A stretch of 64,000 nucleotides of DNA from Diplonema papillatum (GCA_030068145.1 JAPJBO010001004.1:1-64000); one strand, 5' to 3'; shown: positions 42,181 through 52,670, numbered from the stretch's first letter. Numbers and translations are program-made. Notes: generated by a model not told the origin, from the sequence alone.

Positions 42181-43023
42181 GAATAAACAACAAACAAAAA
42201 CAAACAAAGTTTGTACAGTAACAAATACAGATACAACGATACAATGAATAAAAAAAGTAGTCGATATCGCTTGGCGCGAAAAAAGAAATTGAGAAAAAAA
42301 AAACAAAAAGAAAGATAAAAAGGGTGGCGTGACACTCAAAACATTTGTATTGTTTTCTTGTTTTGTTTTCGTCTTTTTTTTTTTTTTTTGAAAAAATAGC
42401 CTTTTGCATTTTTTCTTGCTTTTTTTGAATTGGGTACAACGGGCTAGATGGGAGTTTCGGGGTGTGTGTGAGTGCGTGGGGAATTCAATGATGAGTAACA
42501 CCTGACGCAGAGTATAGCCCAGGTTTTCAGCTACTTTACGTTACGGCTGGCCACGGGCTGTTCGGAATTGTAGCCTCGATTGGTTTAGGCTTCCGGCTTC
42601 GTGCCCCGGGTGATGCTGGTTGCAGCATGTACCCGGGGGAAGACGCCTCCTATGTGAGTGCGTGTGTGCTTGTGTGCCTGTGTGCGCACGACAAACCAGC
42701 CATGGAAGATAAAGAGGGGTGCGGGAGAAACTGAAGGCGCGGCGGCTGTCGATTGCCATGTGTGAGGCCAGTTTACGCCCATCTCCTGAAGCTGCATCGA
42801 ATTGCCTGCTGCTGCGAGATGCCAAAAGAGGGTCGAAGGGGCGTGCAAAAAGGGGGCAAACGGTGGGACCTGCGTTTGTCAGTTTTTGCTTCACCCCCCC
42901 TCCAATCTCGCTTTCGGCGCGTGGATATGAGGAGTTCGCTCAGAAACGTGGGATTAAAAATGATGCGCCGAAGGTGCTCAACGCTGCCAAGCTTGTTAGG
43001 TGAGGCATGTGTGTGGGTTCCAC
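42181..43023. other. Unassigned spacer
   Basis: A-rich at 42190-42330 and poly-T at 42376-42391. 42480-42680 loosely follows 37180-37420 (GACGCAGAGTATAGCCCAGG, a (GTGT) region in reverse order), so an older duplication is likely. GCTGCATCGAATTGCC at 42791 is shared with 23713. Confidence 0.4.
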
Positions 43024-43250
43024 AGTGTGTGGGCCTTTGAAGCGTGGATGATGTCTCTCGCGCTGCTCCCCTTGAGGTTTCTGGCTCATGCCAAAGCGCC
43101 GCCGCCCGTGTTAAGGGGTTGCAGCATCAGGCGTGGGCCAGGGCCAGGGAGGCTGTTCGGAGGGGTCACCAACCACCGTTCGCGGGCTTCGTTACGTCAC
43201 TGCCCGGCCTTCGTCGTCCCGGGGGACGGCCATCCCCCCCCGCGCGGGGA
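43024..43250 (+). repeat. 200-bp duplicated segment, copy 2
   Basis: Matches 32138-32340: GTGTGTGGGCCTTTGAAGCG, GCCAAAGCGCCGCCGCCCG, GGGCCAGGGCCAGGGAG, TTCGCGGGCTTCGTTACG. Confidence 0.8.
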
Positions 43251-43279
43251 ATGGATTGTTGCTGTGCCGCGGGTTCTTC

Positions 43280-43560
43280 GGTACAGTGTGTCCTGCAGTC
43301 CACAGTGGGTCCCACAGTGTGTCCCGCAGTCCACAGTGGGTCTCACAGTGTGTCCCGCAGTCCACAGTGGGTCCCACAGTGTGTGCCGCAGTCCGAGGGT
43401 CCCACAATGTGTCCTGCAGTCCACAGTGGGTCCCACAGTGTGTCCCGCAGTCCACAGAGGGTCCCACAATGTGTCCTGCAGTCCACAGTGGGTCCCACAG
43501 TGGGTCTCGCAGTGTGTCCCGCAGTCCACAGTGGGTCCCACCGGGACCCACAGCGGAGAT
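43280..43560. repeat. 31-bp minisatellite CCACAGTGGGTCCCACAGTG
   Basis: About nine units of CCACAGTGGGTCCCACAGTG followed by TGTCCCGCAGT, with deletions. The unit is partly self-complementary (CCACTGTGG / CCACAGTGG). Frames stay open on both strands by repetition. Confidence 0.9.
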
Positions 43561-43649
43561 TCCATCGAGAGAAGCGCCGGTTTGCTCGTGGCAACGTTTT
43601 CGTAGCCAGATTCGGAATCAGCACGCTCCGGCAAACAGCACATTTTCTT

Positions 43650-43990
43650 TTTTAGAGTGAAAGTTTTTGCATGTCTGATTTCTTCCGAGGCATGGGCATT
43701 TGACCAGGGAAAGCCTGCTACACGGGAGCCAAGCTTCACGTGTTCGGCGGTACTGCAGAGCCACGGGCCTACGGGTCAAGTGGCTACCGATTTCCCAAAC
43801 TAAAGCATCAAGGCGTGGCGCACCTTGGGGCTTGGCGCTCGCGCTGAACACAAGCTCGTCGAGACGGTCAGCCACAGGGCAGAGCGGACGGGGTTGTGGC
43901 ACTGCTGCCTCCGACTCAAGCTTGGCAAGCTGTGGTTGACCGTCACGTTCCTGGACCAGGAGCGGCCTTTTTCTTTTTCTTCTCTTCTTC
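43650..43990 (+). repeat. Dispersed repeat with (CTT)n end, + copy
   Basis: TTTTTTAGAGTGAAAGTTTT at 43650 is a copy of the short T-run motif. From 43703 the sequence is the inverse of 22380-22685 and ends in (CTT)n near 43975-43992. Confidence 0.8.
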
Positions 43991-44555
43991 TTTCACGTCT
44001 GAATTGGGTTTCATGGGGGGTGCATGATTCAAAAGATTCGCATGAGTGGTGTTATCCAAAGCGCTAGTAATAAGATTTCTGTAGGAGTTGGATAGGTGCC
44101 GCAGCTTTTTTTTTTTTTTTTTTTTTTCCTCGTACCAAACGAGGTAGGCAGCAAAAGAGATGTAATTTCGTTGACCGCACTACCCTGAGCCCAAATCCTG
44201 GACGTGGTTTCAGGTGGTAAATTTGCTAATCATGATCACAAGGTCCTACTTGGGCGGTTCAGTTTCCTCACACATTGCATGTGCTAAAACAAAAAAGTAT
44301 AGGACCTCTATAGTAATGAGCCCGTTGGATAACACTAATGGCGCTTTCTTCTGCTTTGTGCACGCCAGCGGAACTCCCCTGCTTCGCAAAGGGTTTACAC
44401 GTCGCGGAGCCGAGTACGACTAACCTTCACTGCTGTGCCATGCACTGGTCGTGCTTGCCACAGTCGCTGGGGTGGTGTTGACGAGGGGTTTCCTCGGACA
44501 CTCGAAAGAGCTTCGTTACTTCACCGGAAACGGTCGCGTTACAGGGTTGGTGAAA
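43991..44555. other. Unassigned spacer
   Basis: Poly-T at 44107-44127. No gene or repeat relation recognised. Confidence 0.4.
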
Positions 44556-44930
44556 TGAAAGCGAGAATGTGGGATAAGCCCTGGATATTAGATTCACGGT
44601 TAAACGAAGCTAGCGCGCAAGGTTTGCCTGATCTCGCACCTACTTTCCGATACCAAATAGATGCGCTATTCAAACTCGCCGTTGACTCTTCCCTGCCCTG
44701 GTCTGCCTGGTTGCCTTTCGGTCGTGCTTCCGTGCCGGTGCTGCCATAGTGAGATGGTCCTTTTTGGCAGAGTGAGCCGATGATTTCTCATCTGACCTTT
44801 TGAAACACGGCATAGTGTCACGTATGCTCTAGACAGACGTTAGCGTCCGGCGTTGTGCATGTGAGTCGCAGTCGTTGGGTGGTATTGACATGGTGTTGTT
44901 GCAATAGCGGGGGGGAGCCACCTCCTTTGA
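44556..44930 (+). repeat. Repeat shared with 23.5 kb and fragment shared with 36.45 kb
   Basis: 44556-44690 is the unbroken form of the 23510-23800 repeat (CACGGTTAAACGAAGCTAGC, TTTCCGATACCAAATAGATG). 44760-44900 weakly matches 36430-36590. Confidence 0.6.
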
Positions 44931-45110
44931 GATATATGCAACTGGCAGCCTCCCTTCGAGTGTTTCCTACAAAGCAAGCGCTTTATACAAAAACACTCGG
45001 ATGAGACCGCCCGGTGCTTATTTCGACGGAGGCTAGAGGGGTGGAGAAACAATACATCTACACAGGGGTTTTTTTCTTTTGTTGAATGCTTACGCCAGGG
45101 TACTAGCTGA
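44931..45110 (+). repeat. SINE-like family 2, end of one copy and head of the next
   Basis: GAGATATATGCAACTGGCAG ... GCAAGCGCTTTATACAAAAA is a copy end; AACACTCGGATGAGACCG with TTTCGACGGAGGCTAGAGG and GAATGCTTACGCC is a head. The two are joined without a gap. Confidence 0.7.
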
Positions 45111-45467
45111 ACTCGGCCCGAAAGTGGCTATCTGGTTGGTAGCAGAGGAGCACCTGTGTACCCGACGTATGTCCCTTCATGCTGGCGTTTGCGCCGGCAG
45201 TACTGTGCCAACACTACGACCAGTATTGACCATCTGCGTCAAAGTAAGCAAAGTGGTTGTGCAATGCAATACAGTAGCAGCTAATGTAGTACAGCTGCAC
45301 AACGAACACCCGCTTCGGATCGGCCAATACTGGGGTCAACCCCAGCTTTTTTCTGTTCGCAATACATTGTTGGTACTAAGAATTAGTAGTTGGCAACGTG
45401 CTACATGAAACTTACCAAAGCAGGTGAGTTCCGCTGGTGCGACAAACAAAACTGGTTTTCAGACCGG
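45111..45467. repeat. Unassigned spacer and ATTGTTGGTAC / AGGTGAGTTCC repeat
   Basis: 45310-45440 (TTAGTAGTTGGCAACGTG ... TTACCAAAGCAGGTGAGTTCC) is shared with 47455-47545 and, in reverse, with 9265-9345. Confidence 0.55.
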
Positions 45468-45745
45468 AAATACTCGACGTAGCTGCTTCGACTCCGAATG
45501 GAAGGGAGGAAATATAGAGTTAGAGTACAAACACAATCTGATTTGTTCTTCGCTTACAACACCGTGTGTTGCTTTCTCACTCAGGACTTTTGACCTGTTG
45601 TGTTTGTATGATTTGTCGTGTTGGGGTAGACCCGCATGACCTCACGTCCGTTCGACACGTGGTTCGGTAGTTACAGCCTTCGGTTCTTTGTCTGGCAGCT
45701 ATTGTCGAGCATTTCCTTCCAAGCTGGCGCTTATGTAAAAAAAAA
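45468..45745 (+). repeat. SINE-like family 1, copy 6
   Basis: GAAATACTCGACGTAGCTGC to GGCGCTTATGTAAAAAAAAA. An internal deletion removed part of GTTACAGCACTTGGGATCCC. Confidence 0.85.
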
Positions 45746-45900
45746 CACCGCCCCCAGTACCCCGGCCTACGCCCCTGCCACTAAACCCAGAATCAGCGCT
45801 TTCGTGCGGCCGCAGCATATTCCTCCTTTTGAGATTTCTTGCAGCTGGCAGCCCCCTCGAGGATCTTCCTACGAGGCGGGTGCTCATACAAAAAAGAAAC
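45746..45900 (+). repeat. SINE-like family 2, tail copy
   Basis: Directly follows family 1 copy 6: GCGGCCGCAGCATATTCCTC, TTGCAGCTGGCAGCCCCCTC, GGCGGGTGCTCATACAAAAA. Confidence 0.7.
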
Positions 45901-45984
45901 GAAAGGGGACCAAGCGAGGTGAAGGCTGGAAGACGCTTCGATGAACGCATAAAAGAGGTTTGATGGGAACACGGTGTGCTTCAG

Positions 45985-46260
45985 CAATGGGACAATGTCA
46001 AACTGTGCGGTCCATTTGTGCGGGTGTGGCACACCCGCTTTCGCACTGGATTTCGCGTCCACTCGAATTCGCACGAGATTTCCGGGTGTCGCACTGGATG
46101 CCACACTTGGATTTGCGGGTGTGGCACACCCGCAAATCCTGTGTTTTCACCGGATTTCGCGCTGGACTTGGCGTCCACTCGAATCCGCACGAGATTTCCT
46201 GGTGGCACACTGGATTTCACGCTGGATTTGCGGGTGTATCCCACACCCGACACTTTGACC
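45985..46260. repeat. GCGGGTGTGGCACACCCGC palindromic repeats
   Basis: Perfect palindromes GCGGGTGTGGCACACCCGC lie at about 46020 and 46113, each followed by a CACTGGATTTCGCG-type sequence; related half-forms follow. Several units alternate in orientation. Confidence 0.75.
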
Positions 46261-46394
46261 GCACAGATAACTCCCCATTCGGTGCTGGAGTACGCCGTGC
46301 AGCAGGATGCGAAAAGGGGAAGGGGGGCGGTTTGGACACAGAAATATTCTGGCGAAGTGCGGTGCTGTGCGTGTGCGGCTTGCGTGGCCTCCGG

Positions 46395-46565
46395 GTGGCA
46401 ACCGTGAGAACCAACCCGCGGCCACAAAAAAACAGCCCGACTAGGACACAACCACAGAGGGAACCCAAAAACATTCGGAAACCCCAGGAAAGTTTGATCC
46501 ACACCGGTGTCGGTTGATAAAACGCCCGCAAAACGTGTCGCCAAACGGCCGGGCGAGCTGAAGTC
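46395..46565 (+). repeat. CCGCAGCCACA family, + copy
   Basis: CCCGCGGCCACAAAAAAACA, ACACAACCACAGAGGGAACC, AAAAACATTCGGAAACCCCA, CACACCGGTGTCGGTTG, AACGTGTCGCCAAACGGC. It is nearly the exact inverse of 6895-7075. Confidence 0.8.
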
Positions 46566-46569
46566 CGGC

Positions 46570-47040
46570 CTCAAGTGCGGGTGTGGCCACACCCGAAAAC
46601 AGGGCGTGAAATAGGGTGTGCACACCCGGAAATAGGGCGTGAAATAGGGTGTGCACACCCGGAAATAGGGCGTGAAATAGGGTGTGCACACCCGGAAATA
46701 GGGCGTGAAATAGGGTGTGCACACCCGGAAATAGGGCGTGAAATAGGGTGTGCACACCCGGAAATAGGGCGTGAAATAGGGTGTGCACACCCGAAAATAG
46801 GGCGTGAAATAGGGTGTGCACACCCGAAAATAGGGCGTGAAAATAGGGTGTGCACACCCGGAAATAGGGCGTGAAATAGGGTGTGCACACCCGGAAATAG
46901 GGCGTGAAATAGGGTGTGCACACCCGAAAATAGGGCGTGACTTAGGGTGCACACCCGGACATAGGGCGTGAAATAGGGTGTGCACACCCGGAAATAGGGT
47001 GCGCCCACCCTATTTCACACCTTATTTGCGGGTGTGGCAC
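46570..47040. repeat. 33-bp palindromic satellite
   Basis: About 12 units of GAAATAGGGCGTGAAATAGG followed by GTGTGCACACCCG. Each unit contains the perfect palindrome GGGTGTGCACACCC. 33 bp is 11 codons, so frames stay open on both strands. The array ends in a CACCCTATTTCACACC inverse unit and a GCGGGTGTGGCACACCCGC palindrome at about 47028. Confidence 0.95.
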
Positions 47041-47079
47041 ACCCGCTTTTGGAGGGTCTGGTTTCACTTGAGCAAAAGT

Positions 47080-47300
47080 TGCTGGAGTTCACCTTGTAGG
47101 CTGAGGTGGCCCAAATCCATCCGGGAAGCCTTCTTCTGAGCATCAAATCCCGTTTTTTTTGGGTTAGAGGTTCCCTTTCGGTTACACAGACCCGCAAGCC
47201 CGCACGCACGACATCGTACTTTGCCAGAACATTTCTGCCACCAAAAAAAAAAAAAGACCCCCCCCAAACCCTCCCATCGTCTCGCAGGTATCTACCGGTG
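47080..47300. repeat. Diverged single unit of the 16.2-kb tandem repeat
   Basis: GGCTGAGGTGGCCCAAATCC, GCCTTCTTCTGAGCATC, GCCAGAACATTTCTGCC and CCCATCGTCTCGCAGG appear in the same order as in units at 16235-16980. Confidence 0.65.
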
Positions 47301-47854
47301 AAGAAGTGTTGGACCGGGCTTTGTTAGACTGTTTCTTGTGTGTGTGTCACGCGGTTTCTTTGAAGCCGACGTTTTACTTGTGAGGCGAGGGGAGCTATTC
47401 TTTGTGCAGTTGGATCAGGGTCTGGGTAGGTTGGGGTGGGTAAGTGGGTCTGCCGTGTATTGTGTGCTAAAAATGCATTGTTGGTACCACAGATTAGTAG
47501 TTGGCAGCTGCATGCAAATTACCAAAGCAGGCGAGTTCCGTTAGTGCGCAAACAAAAAGAAAGCGCCATACTAAATGCTTTCGTACTTTGGCCGTGTCTG
47601 TCTTGTAGGCTGAAAATTCGCTTGAGGATCCGGGGTTTCAAAGCCTCCCGGTGGCAACCGTCGAAAGAGTTCCTTCAAAAAAAAACCCCCTGTTCCATAC
47701 TAACAGGAGTGAGGATGGTACGCATTGCCATCTCTCTCTGGATTCTTGAGCTTGAGGACTGACCATTCGAGAGACGGTGCACGTAGCCTGACGCCGTTCC
47801 TCAGCTGCAACAAAGTACGCTCTCTAACGAAGACAAATACTGATTTTCGCAAAT
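47301..47854. other. Spacer with two short repeats
   Basis: 47455-47545: ATTGTTGGTACCACAGATTA / AAAGCAGGCGAGTTCCG. 47605-47665: TAGGCTGAAAATTCGCTTGA / CCCGGTGGCAACC member of the TAGAGT family. No gene. Confidence 0.45.
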
Positions 47855-48041
47855 AAAATACTCGACGCAGCTGCTTTGATTCCGAATGGAATCTTCTTCG
47901 CATACACCATCGTATTGTGTTTGGGTAGACCCGCATGACCCGTTCAACACGTGATCGGAAGTTGTAGCACTTGGGATTCCTTCGGTTCTTTGTCTGGCAG
48001 CTTCGTCGAGCATTTCCTTCCAAGCCGGCGCTTGCGTAAAG
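47855..48041 (+). repeat. SINE-like family 1, copy 7 (internally deleted)
   Basis: AAAATACTCGACGCAGCTGC, then TTCTTCGCATACACCATCGT is joined early to GGGTAGACCCGCATGACC. Ends GGCGCTTGCGTAAAG, directly followed by copy 8. Confidence 0.8.
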
Positions 48042-48345
48042 AATACTCGACGTAGCTGCTTTGACTCCGAATGGAAAGGGAGGAAATATATTGAGGTAAA
48101 GGGGCAACTACTATGCAAACACAATCGGGTTAGTCCTTCGCTTACACCACCGTGTGTTGTCTTCTCACTCAGGACTTTGACCGGTTGTGTTTGTGTGTCT
48201 TGTCGTGTAGGGGTAGACCCGCATGACCTCACGTCCGTTCAACACGTGGTTCGGTGGTTACAGCACTTGGGATCCCTTCGGTTCTTTGTCTGGCAGCTTC
48301 GTCGAGCATTTCCTTCCAAGCTGGCGCTCATGTAAAAAAAAGAAA
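48042..48345 (+). repeat. SINE-like family 1, copy 8
   Basis: AATACTCGACGTAGCTGCTT to GGCGCTCATGTAAAAAAAAG. Head-to-tail with copy 7 with no intervening DNA. Confidence 0.85.
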
Positions 48346-48509
48346 AGAAAGCGTGAGAGAGAGATGAAAGGTAAAGGATTCTAGCTCTTCGCGTGTACAT
48401 GGTATCGACCTCTTTTTCTTGTTTTTCGACGTCTCCTTCGCAAGGGTGTGGGGGTGATTGGCGGGGAACGAGCTTGACCGCGGGACCTTTCTTTTCATCT
48501 TGCAATGAT

Positions 48510-48660
48510 GTACTGGTGCCAGGGAAAGCCTGCGAAGCCAAGCTTCGCGTGTTTGGTGGTACTGCAGAGCTACGGACCTACGGGTCAAGTGGCTACCGAT
48601 TTCCGAAACTAAAGCATCAAGGCGTGGCGCACCTTGGGGCTTGGCGCTCGCATGTTTCAA
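48510..48660 (+). repeat. Dispersed repeat (43.7-kb family), truncated
   Basis: CCAGGGAAAGCCTGCGAAGC, GCTACCGATTTCCGAAACTA, GGCGCACCTTGGGGCTTGGC match 43703-43850; the (CTT)n end is absent. Confidence 0.75.
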
Positions 48661-48675
48661 TGAATTCTGGTGGTT

Positions 48676-48850
48676 TTTGTTCTTCGCTTACACCACCGTG
48701 TGTTGTTCTCTCACTCAGGACTTTTGACCTGTTGTGTTCGTGTGTTTTGTTCAACACGTGGTTCGGTAGTTACAGCACTTGGGATCCCTTCGGTTCTTTG
48801 TCTGGCAGTTATTGTCAAGCATTTCCTTCCAAGCTGGGGCCTATGTAAAA
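48676..48850 (+). repeat. SINE-like family 1, copy 9 (5' truncated)
   Basis: Begins at TTGTTCTTCGCTTACACCAC, lacks the AGACCCGCATGACC stretch, and ends GGGGCCTATGTAAAA, joined to a family 2 copy. Confidence 0.8.
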
Positions 48851-49059
48851 TACTCGAGGGACTGCCTTGTGCTCATTTCGAAGGAGGCTAGAGGGGGAGA
48901 AAAGAATACAACTGCAAAGGGGGTCTTTTTTGAACGCTTATGCCCAGCTTCACCTGTGTTTCGTGTGGGCTACAGCACATTTACCTCCTTTGATCTATCG
49001 CAAGTGGCAGTCTCTTCAAGCATTTCCTACAAAGGCAGGTGCTTATACAAAAACGGATC
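48847..49059 (+). repeat. SINE-like family 2, complete copy
   Basis: About 210 bp: AAAATACTCGAGGGACTGCC, TTTCGAAGGAGGCTAGAGGG, TTTTTTGAACGCTTATGCCC, TGTTTCGTGTGGGCTACAGC, AAGCATTTCCTACAAAGGCA, GGTGCTTATACAAAAA. Head and tail resemble those of family 1. Confidence 0.85.
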
Positions 49060-49769
49060 TGGCACTTCCTTTGTTTGTGCGCACATCCTTCAAACCTGTT
49101 TTGTTCATCTAACGGGTGTGAGGATAGTACGCTGCCATCGATCTGTTTTCGTTCTCGGCACATTGCATTTGTTAGACACAAAAAAAGCGGTTCAACCCGC
49201 ATATCGGGTACGCGATGCCACGTGTTTTGGTTGAAGCACGTCCGATTTTCGGGTGTGACCTCCGGCTTCTGGAGCAACTCCGGCAACTGGGAATATAAGG
49301 GCACAAATTTGTTTACGGCGGGATATTAGGGAAACTTACCGATTCCAAAGTGACGCGCCGAAAGGCGCTCAGGCAAGCTTGCTAGGTGCGGTATGGTAGG
49401 TGAGTAACCACGTGGGAACCCCAGGTGCTAGTGAAATGGTGCACACGGCGCGCACTAGTTGAGGAGTTTCGCTGGACTGAGTACTGAAAATGGTTCACAC
49501 GACAGAGCTTCACAAGTATTAACACTACTGAAATGACTAGTCAAAAATATAGCTAGCCCCGAGCTAGTTGTATATAACTAGCCCCGCAAGTAAAAATACA
49601 GTGAAGCTGCGTTGAAGATTTAGCTCCACTCCCCGCCCGCCCTGATTGTGACTGCGTCTCGCTAGAACGCACTGACTCGTTTTCTTTTGAACGGTGGCAA
49701 TCTGCGGAGGAAACTCCGCAGAGCAAAGGTGGACTGTGAGAGCAGCGCAGCAGTTGGTGCAAGTCACTT
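49060..49769. repeat. Mixed repeat fragments
   Basis: 49205-49290: ACACCCG-type and CCGGCTTCTGGAGCAACTCC sequence like 25.8 kb. 49290-49345: partial ATATAAGGG element. 49525-49590: CTAGC/CTAGTTGTATATAACTAG, inverse of 23.34 kb. 49637-49735: segment shared with 52957-53045 (GGTGGCAATCTGCGGAGGAA). Confidence 0.6.
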
Positions 49770-49828
49770 TTATTTCCCTTCACTGGGATGGCTGCCGTGA
49801 CGAACCTAGTTTCTTCGTATCACATGCG

Positions 49829-49859
<31 letters not shown>

Positions 49860-50290
49860 TGGAGAGAACGACAGTGAGGGTTTGAAGGAGGACGCGGCGT
49901 GCGTCGGGGCCCGTGAGGAAGCACCATCATCGCACACACACGTTTCAGGCTACCACGCAACGCACACACACCCTCTCCGGTAGCTCCCGGTCCGCTGCCC
50001 TCCGCGGTCTTTGAAAAGACTAGTGTTCCTTCCGCGTGGAGGCGCACGGAAGAGGGCCTCCGCAGGGGTGCCTACCCCCGCGAGTAAAATGGTGCCTCTT
50101 CCAAGGCAGGTTTTATCTAGCAAGGTGGCCGTGGGTTTGCGTGGCAACCGATACGTGTGCGCTGGCCGTTACACGAGCTCGATGCTCCGCATGGATGCTT
50201 GGTGCCGTGTGCTGTGGGCACCGCCTGCTGCACACGGGGATTCGTTTGCGACAATAAAACCTCGGAGGGAAACAGACTGCGTGTTTATCC
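49770..50290 (+). repeat. AATAAA-ending dispersed repeat, copy 2, with inverted inner segment
   Basis: The outer parts match copies 1 and 3 in + orientation (CACTGGGATGGCTGCCGTGA, (GA)n, GTGGGTTTGCGTGGC, GACAATAAAACCTCGGAGGG). The inner 49926-50130 is the reverse complement of 56938-57142, about 205 bp, with clean junctions after GAGGAAGCACC and before GTGGGTTTGCGTG. Confidence 0.85.
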
Positions 50291-50305
50291 CATTCAACAA
50301 AAAAG

Positions 50306-50590
50306 AAATACTCGGCGTAGCTGCTTCGACTCCGAATGGGAGGGAAGACATATAGAGGTAGAGGGGCAAAACCTTGTTGTTTGTTATTCGCTTACACCAC
50401 TGTGTGTTGTTTTCTCACTCAGGACTTTTGACCTGTTGTGTTTGTGTGATTTGTCGTGTAGCGGTTAGACCCGCATGACGTCACGTCCGTTCAACACGTG
50501 GTTCGGTAGTTACAGCACTCGGGATCCCTTCGGTTCTTTGTCTGGCAGCAATCGTCGAGCATTTCCTTCCAAGCTGGCGCTTATGTAAAA
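50306..50590 (+). repeat. SINE-like family 1, copy 10
   Basis: GAAATACTCGGCGTAGCTGC to GGCGCTTATGTAAAAA, near consensus. Confidence 0.85.
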
Positions 50591-50819
50591 ATCTTTGGTC
50601 GGATGCCCGTTTAGGCCGGAATAATGGCCGCAGAGATGCGAAAACAAGGCGAAATCACCCCCCGCAAGACGATTCCTACAGGAGATACGACACACAGGGC
50701 TCTGTGGAAAGGGTCGTCGCACATCTGTTCACAGCGGCGGGAGGGGACTCTGGTCAAACTCGAGGAGTCTTATGACTCTAATGCGAGGATCCTGCGGCCC
50801 CCCTTCGAAAGGTTTCGCC

Positions 50820-51060
50820 CCATGTCTAGCGTTTATTGTGGTTTAGAGGTTCGGTGTTTTCGGGTCTCCGGTTGACCATTGAGGCTGTGAGGCGGGTAGG
50901 TATGCTTATACACTCCCGCATTGAGGGGGTCCCACTCCCGCATTGAGGGGGTCCCACTCCCGCATTGATGGAGTGGCACTCCCGCATTGAAGGAGTGAGG
51001 CCGACCGCACAAACGACCGCAAAACCACTCCCGCAATCCGGAGTGGGAGTCCAGGGTGCA
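50820..51060 (+). repeat. AGCGTTTATTGTGG repeat and CACTCCCGCATTGA array
   Basis: 50827-50905 matches 24312-24390. 50917-50990 has four units of CACTCCCGCATTGAGGGGGT (about 21 bp), then partly inverse forms (GGAGTGGGAGT). Confidence 0.75.
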
Positions 51061-51695
51061 GGTGACCTTCGGCTTTGCCCTTAAACGACGATCAAAGGGG
51101 AGTCGTTGTATATGTGGGGTGTGGGTCGTTGTTATTGGTGCTGGTTTTGAGGGATAAGGAAACATTAGAAATCTTTTTGCGGTGGTCTCCGTTGGCCCGG
51201 TAGTTTGTGCTACCGCCAACTTCTTCTACACTCGTTCTCTTCTCTTCTCACTACTGTACGTACTCTTTCACGCTTTTTCTCACTTTGGCTAGCCAAAAAA
51301 GAAATGCGTAGTTTTGTTTTATTCTCCTGCGACCGGGGGACGGGTGGATGGGCGGGTGGGGGGGTCGTTGTATATGTGGGGGTGTGGGGGGGAGAGAAAA
51401 ATCGCATGGAGGAACTAGTGCAGAGGACAGATAACTGAAACAGACTTTATTCTCGTGAGGCAAAGGGGAAAAAGAAAAAGGGAGAGAGGGCAAACAAACA
51501 AAAAACAAAAAAAAAAAAGGCTGAGAGTGAAAGAGAGAGTGAGAGAGTGAGTGAGAGTGAATGTGAGAAATGCGTGTTTTGTTTTTTTTTGTTTTTTGTT
51601 TTTTTTAGAGTGCAAGTTTTTTGTTGAAAAGAACTCCCCCCAGGCATCTTGTTAAGAACCATCCATCCATCCATCAGCCGGCTGACCCCCCCCCT
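51061..51695. other. Unassigned spacer with low complexity
   Basis: 51525-51565 is (GAGAGTGA)n-like, 51580-51606 is T-rich and leads into TTTTTTAGAGTGCAAGTTTT, another copy of that short motif. (ATCC)n at 51660-51675. Confidence 0.45.
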
Positions 51696-52656
51696 CAGGC
51701 TATTTCACTGTGGAGGGGGGAGACGCTACCTGTCACACTCTAAGGTGGTCACCACGGTGGGCGGTCAGAAAATCGATGCAAGCTGTGCTGGAGAAAGCTT
51801 GGATCAAAGGGTGCGTGGACACGGCACATCCGCCAGCACATGACATAACTTGCTCTGATCGAAGACTTGATCTGTCCTTCCTTCCTTTGTAAGTTCCCAC
51901 AAAGTTATGCTATGTTTGTTTTATCGCCGGTTGTTCTCGAGTTCTTTTTCTCCTTGTTGTTGTCCACCTGCTGACGCAAAACCCAGACCGCCGCCACAAG
52001 AAATCCCCTACAGTCTGCAGTTTGGGGGTCCACACAACGGTGGATAACGGTGGAACCCCACGATCTGTCAAGTTCCGATTCACTGCTGTTGCACTACATA
52101 AAGTCTAACAATCAAGAAAAGGTAGACACAGCAAAAAACCCCAATACAAAACCATGGCCCCAGTAACAAGCGAAACTGGCCCAACCCCATGAGAGAAGGG
52201 CACTGGGAGTCGTATTCTGAGGTAATTCAATCAACAAACATAATCCAGAGGGGGTTGAGGTTCAAAGGAACATGTTGCATTCCAAAAGAAACAAGGCCGG
52301 TCCAGAATACCGATGAGAACCAAGGTATTTCCACCGAAATCCCCTGTTTCCACACCCGCTTTGCGGGTGTCACATGCCCTTTGCGGGTGTGACCACACCC
52401 TCTCCTAGGACCTCCCGATCCACTCCAGCTCAGAGGCTGGAGTTCACCGTGTGCAGTTGCCTTGGAGACTGGGTGGTCGAATTCTCTAAGGTGAAATGGT
52501 CAAAATTCCCTGGCAAAAGTGGGCCCACAAAAAATGTTCAAAGTGTGGTTTTTGGGGTCTTTGGGCCAAAAAAAAAATTTTTTTTTCTGACCACCCACTG
52601 TGGTGACCACCTTAGAGAGTGACAGGTAGCGTCCCTCCACAGTGAAAATAGCCTGT
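51696..52656. mobile_element. 0.96-kb element with about 70-bp terminal inverted repeats
   Basis: Left arm CAGGCTATTTCACTGTGGAG ... CTAAGGTGGTCACCAC and right arm its inverse (52586-52656), differing at few positions. The interior has a CACACCCGC / GCGGGTGTG palindrome pair (52350-52400) and no convincing gene, so it would be non-autonomous. Confidence 0.75.
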
Positions 52657-52670
52657 ATATAGGGGGGGGG

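Noticed and set aside
46441..47008. Proteins with HTLFHALF or CTPYFTPYFR repeats
   Set aside because: They arise from the 33-bp satellite, which is a multiple of three and open on both strands.
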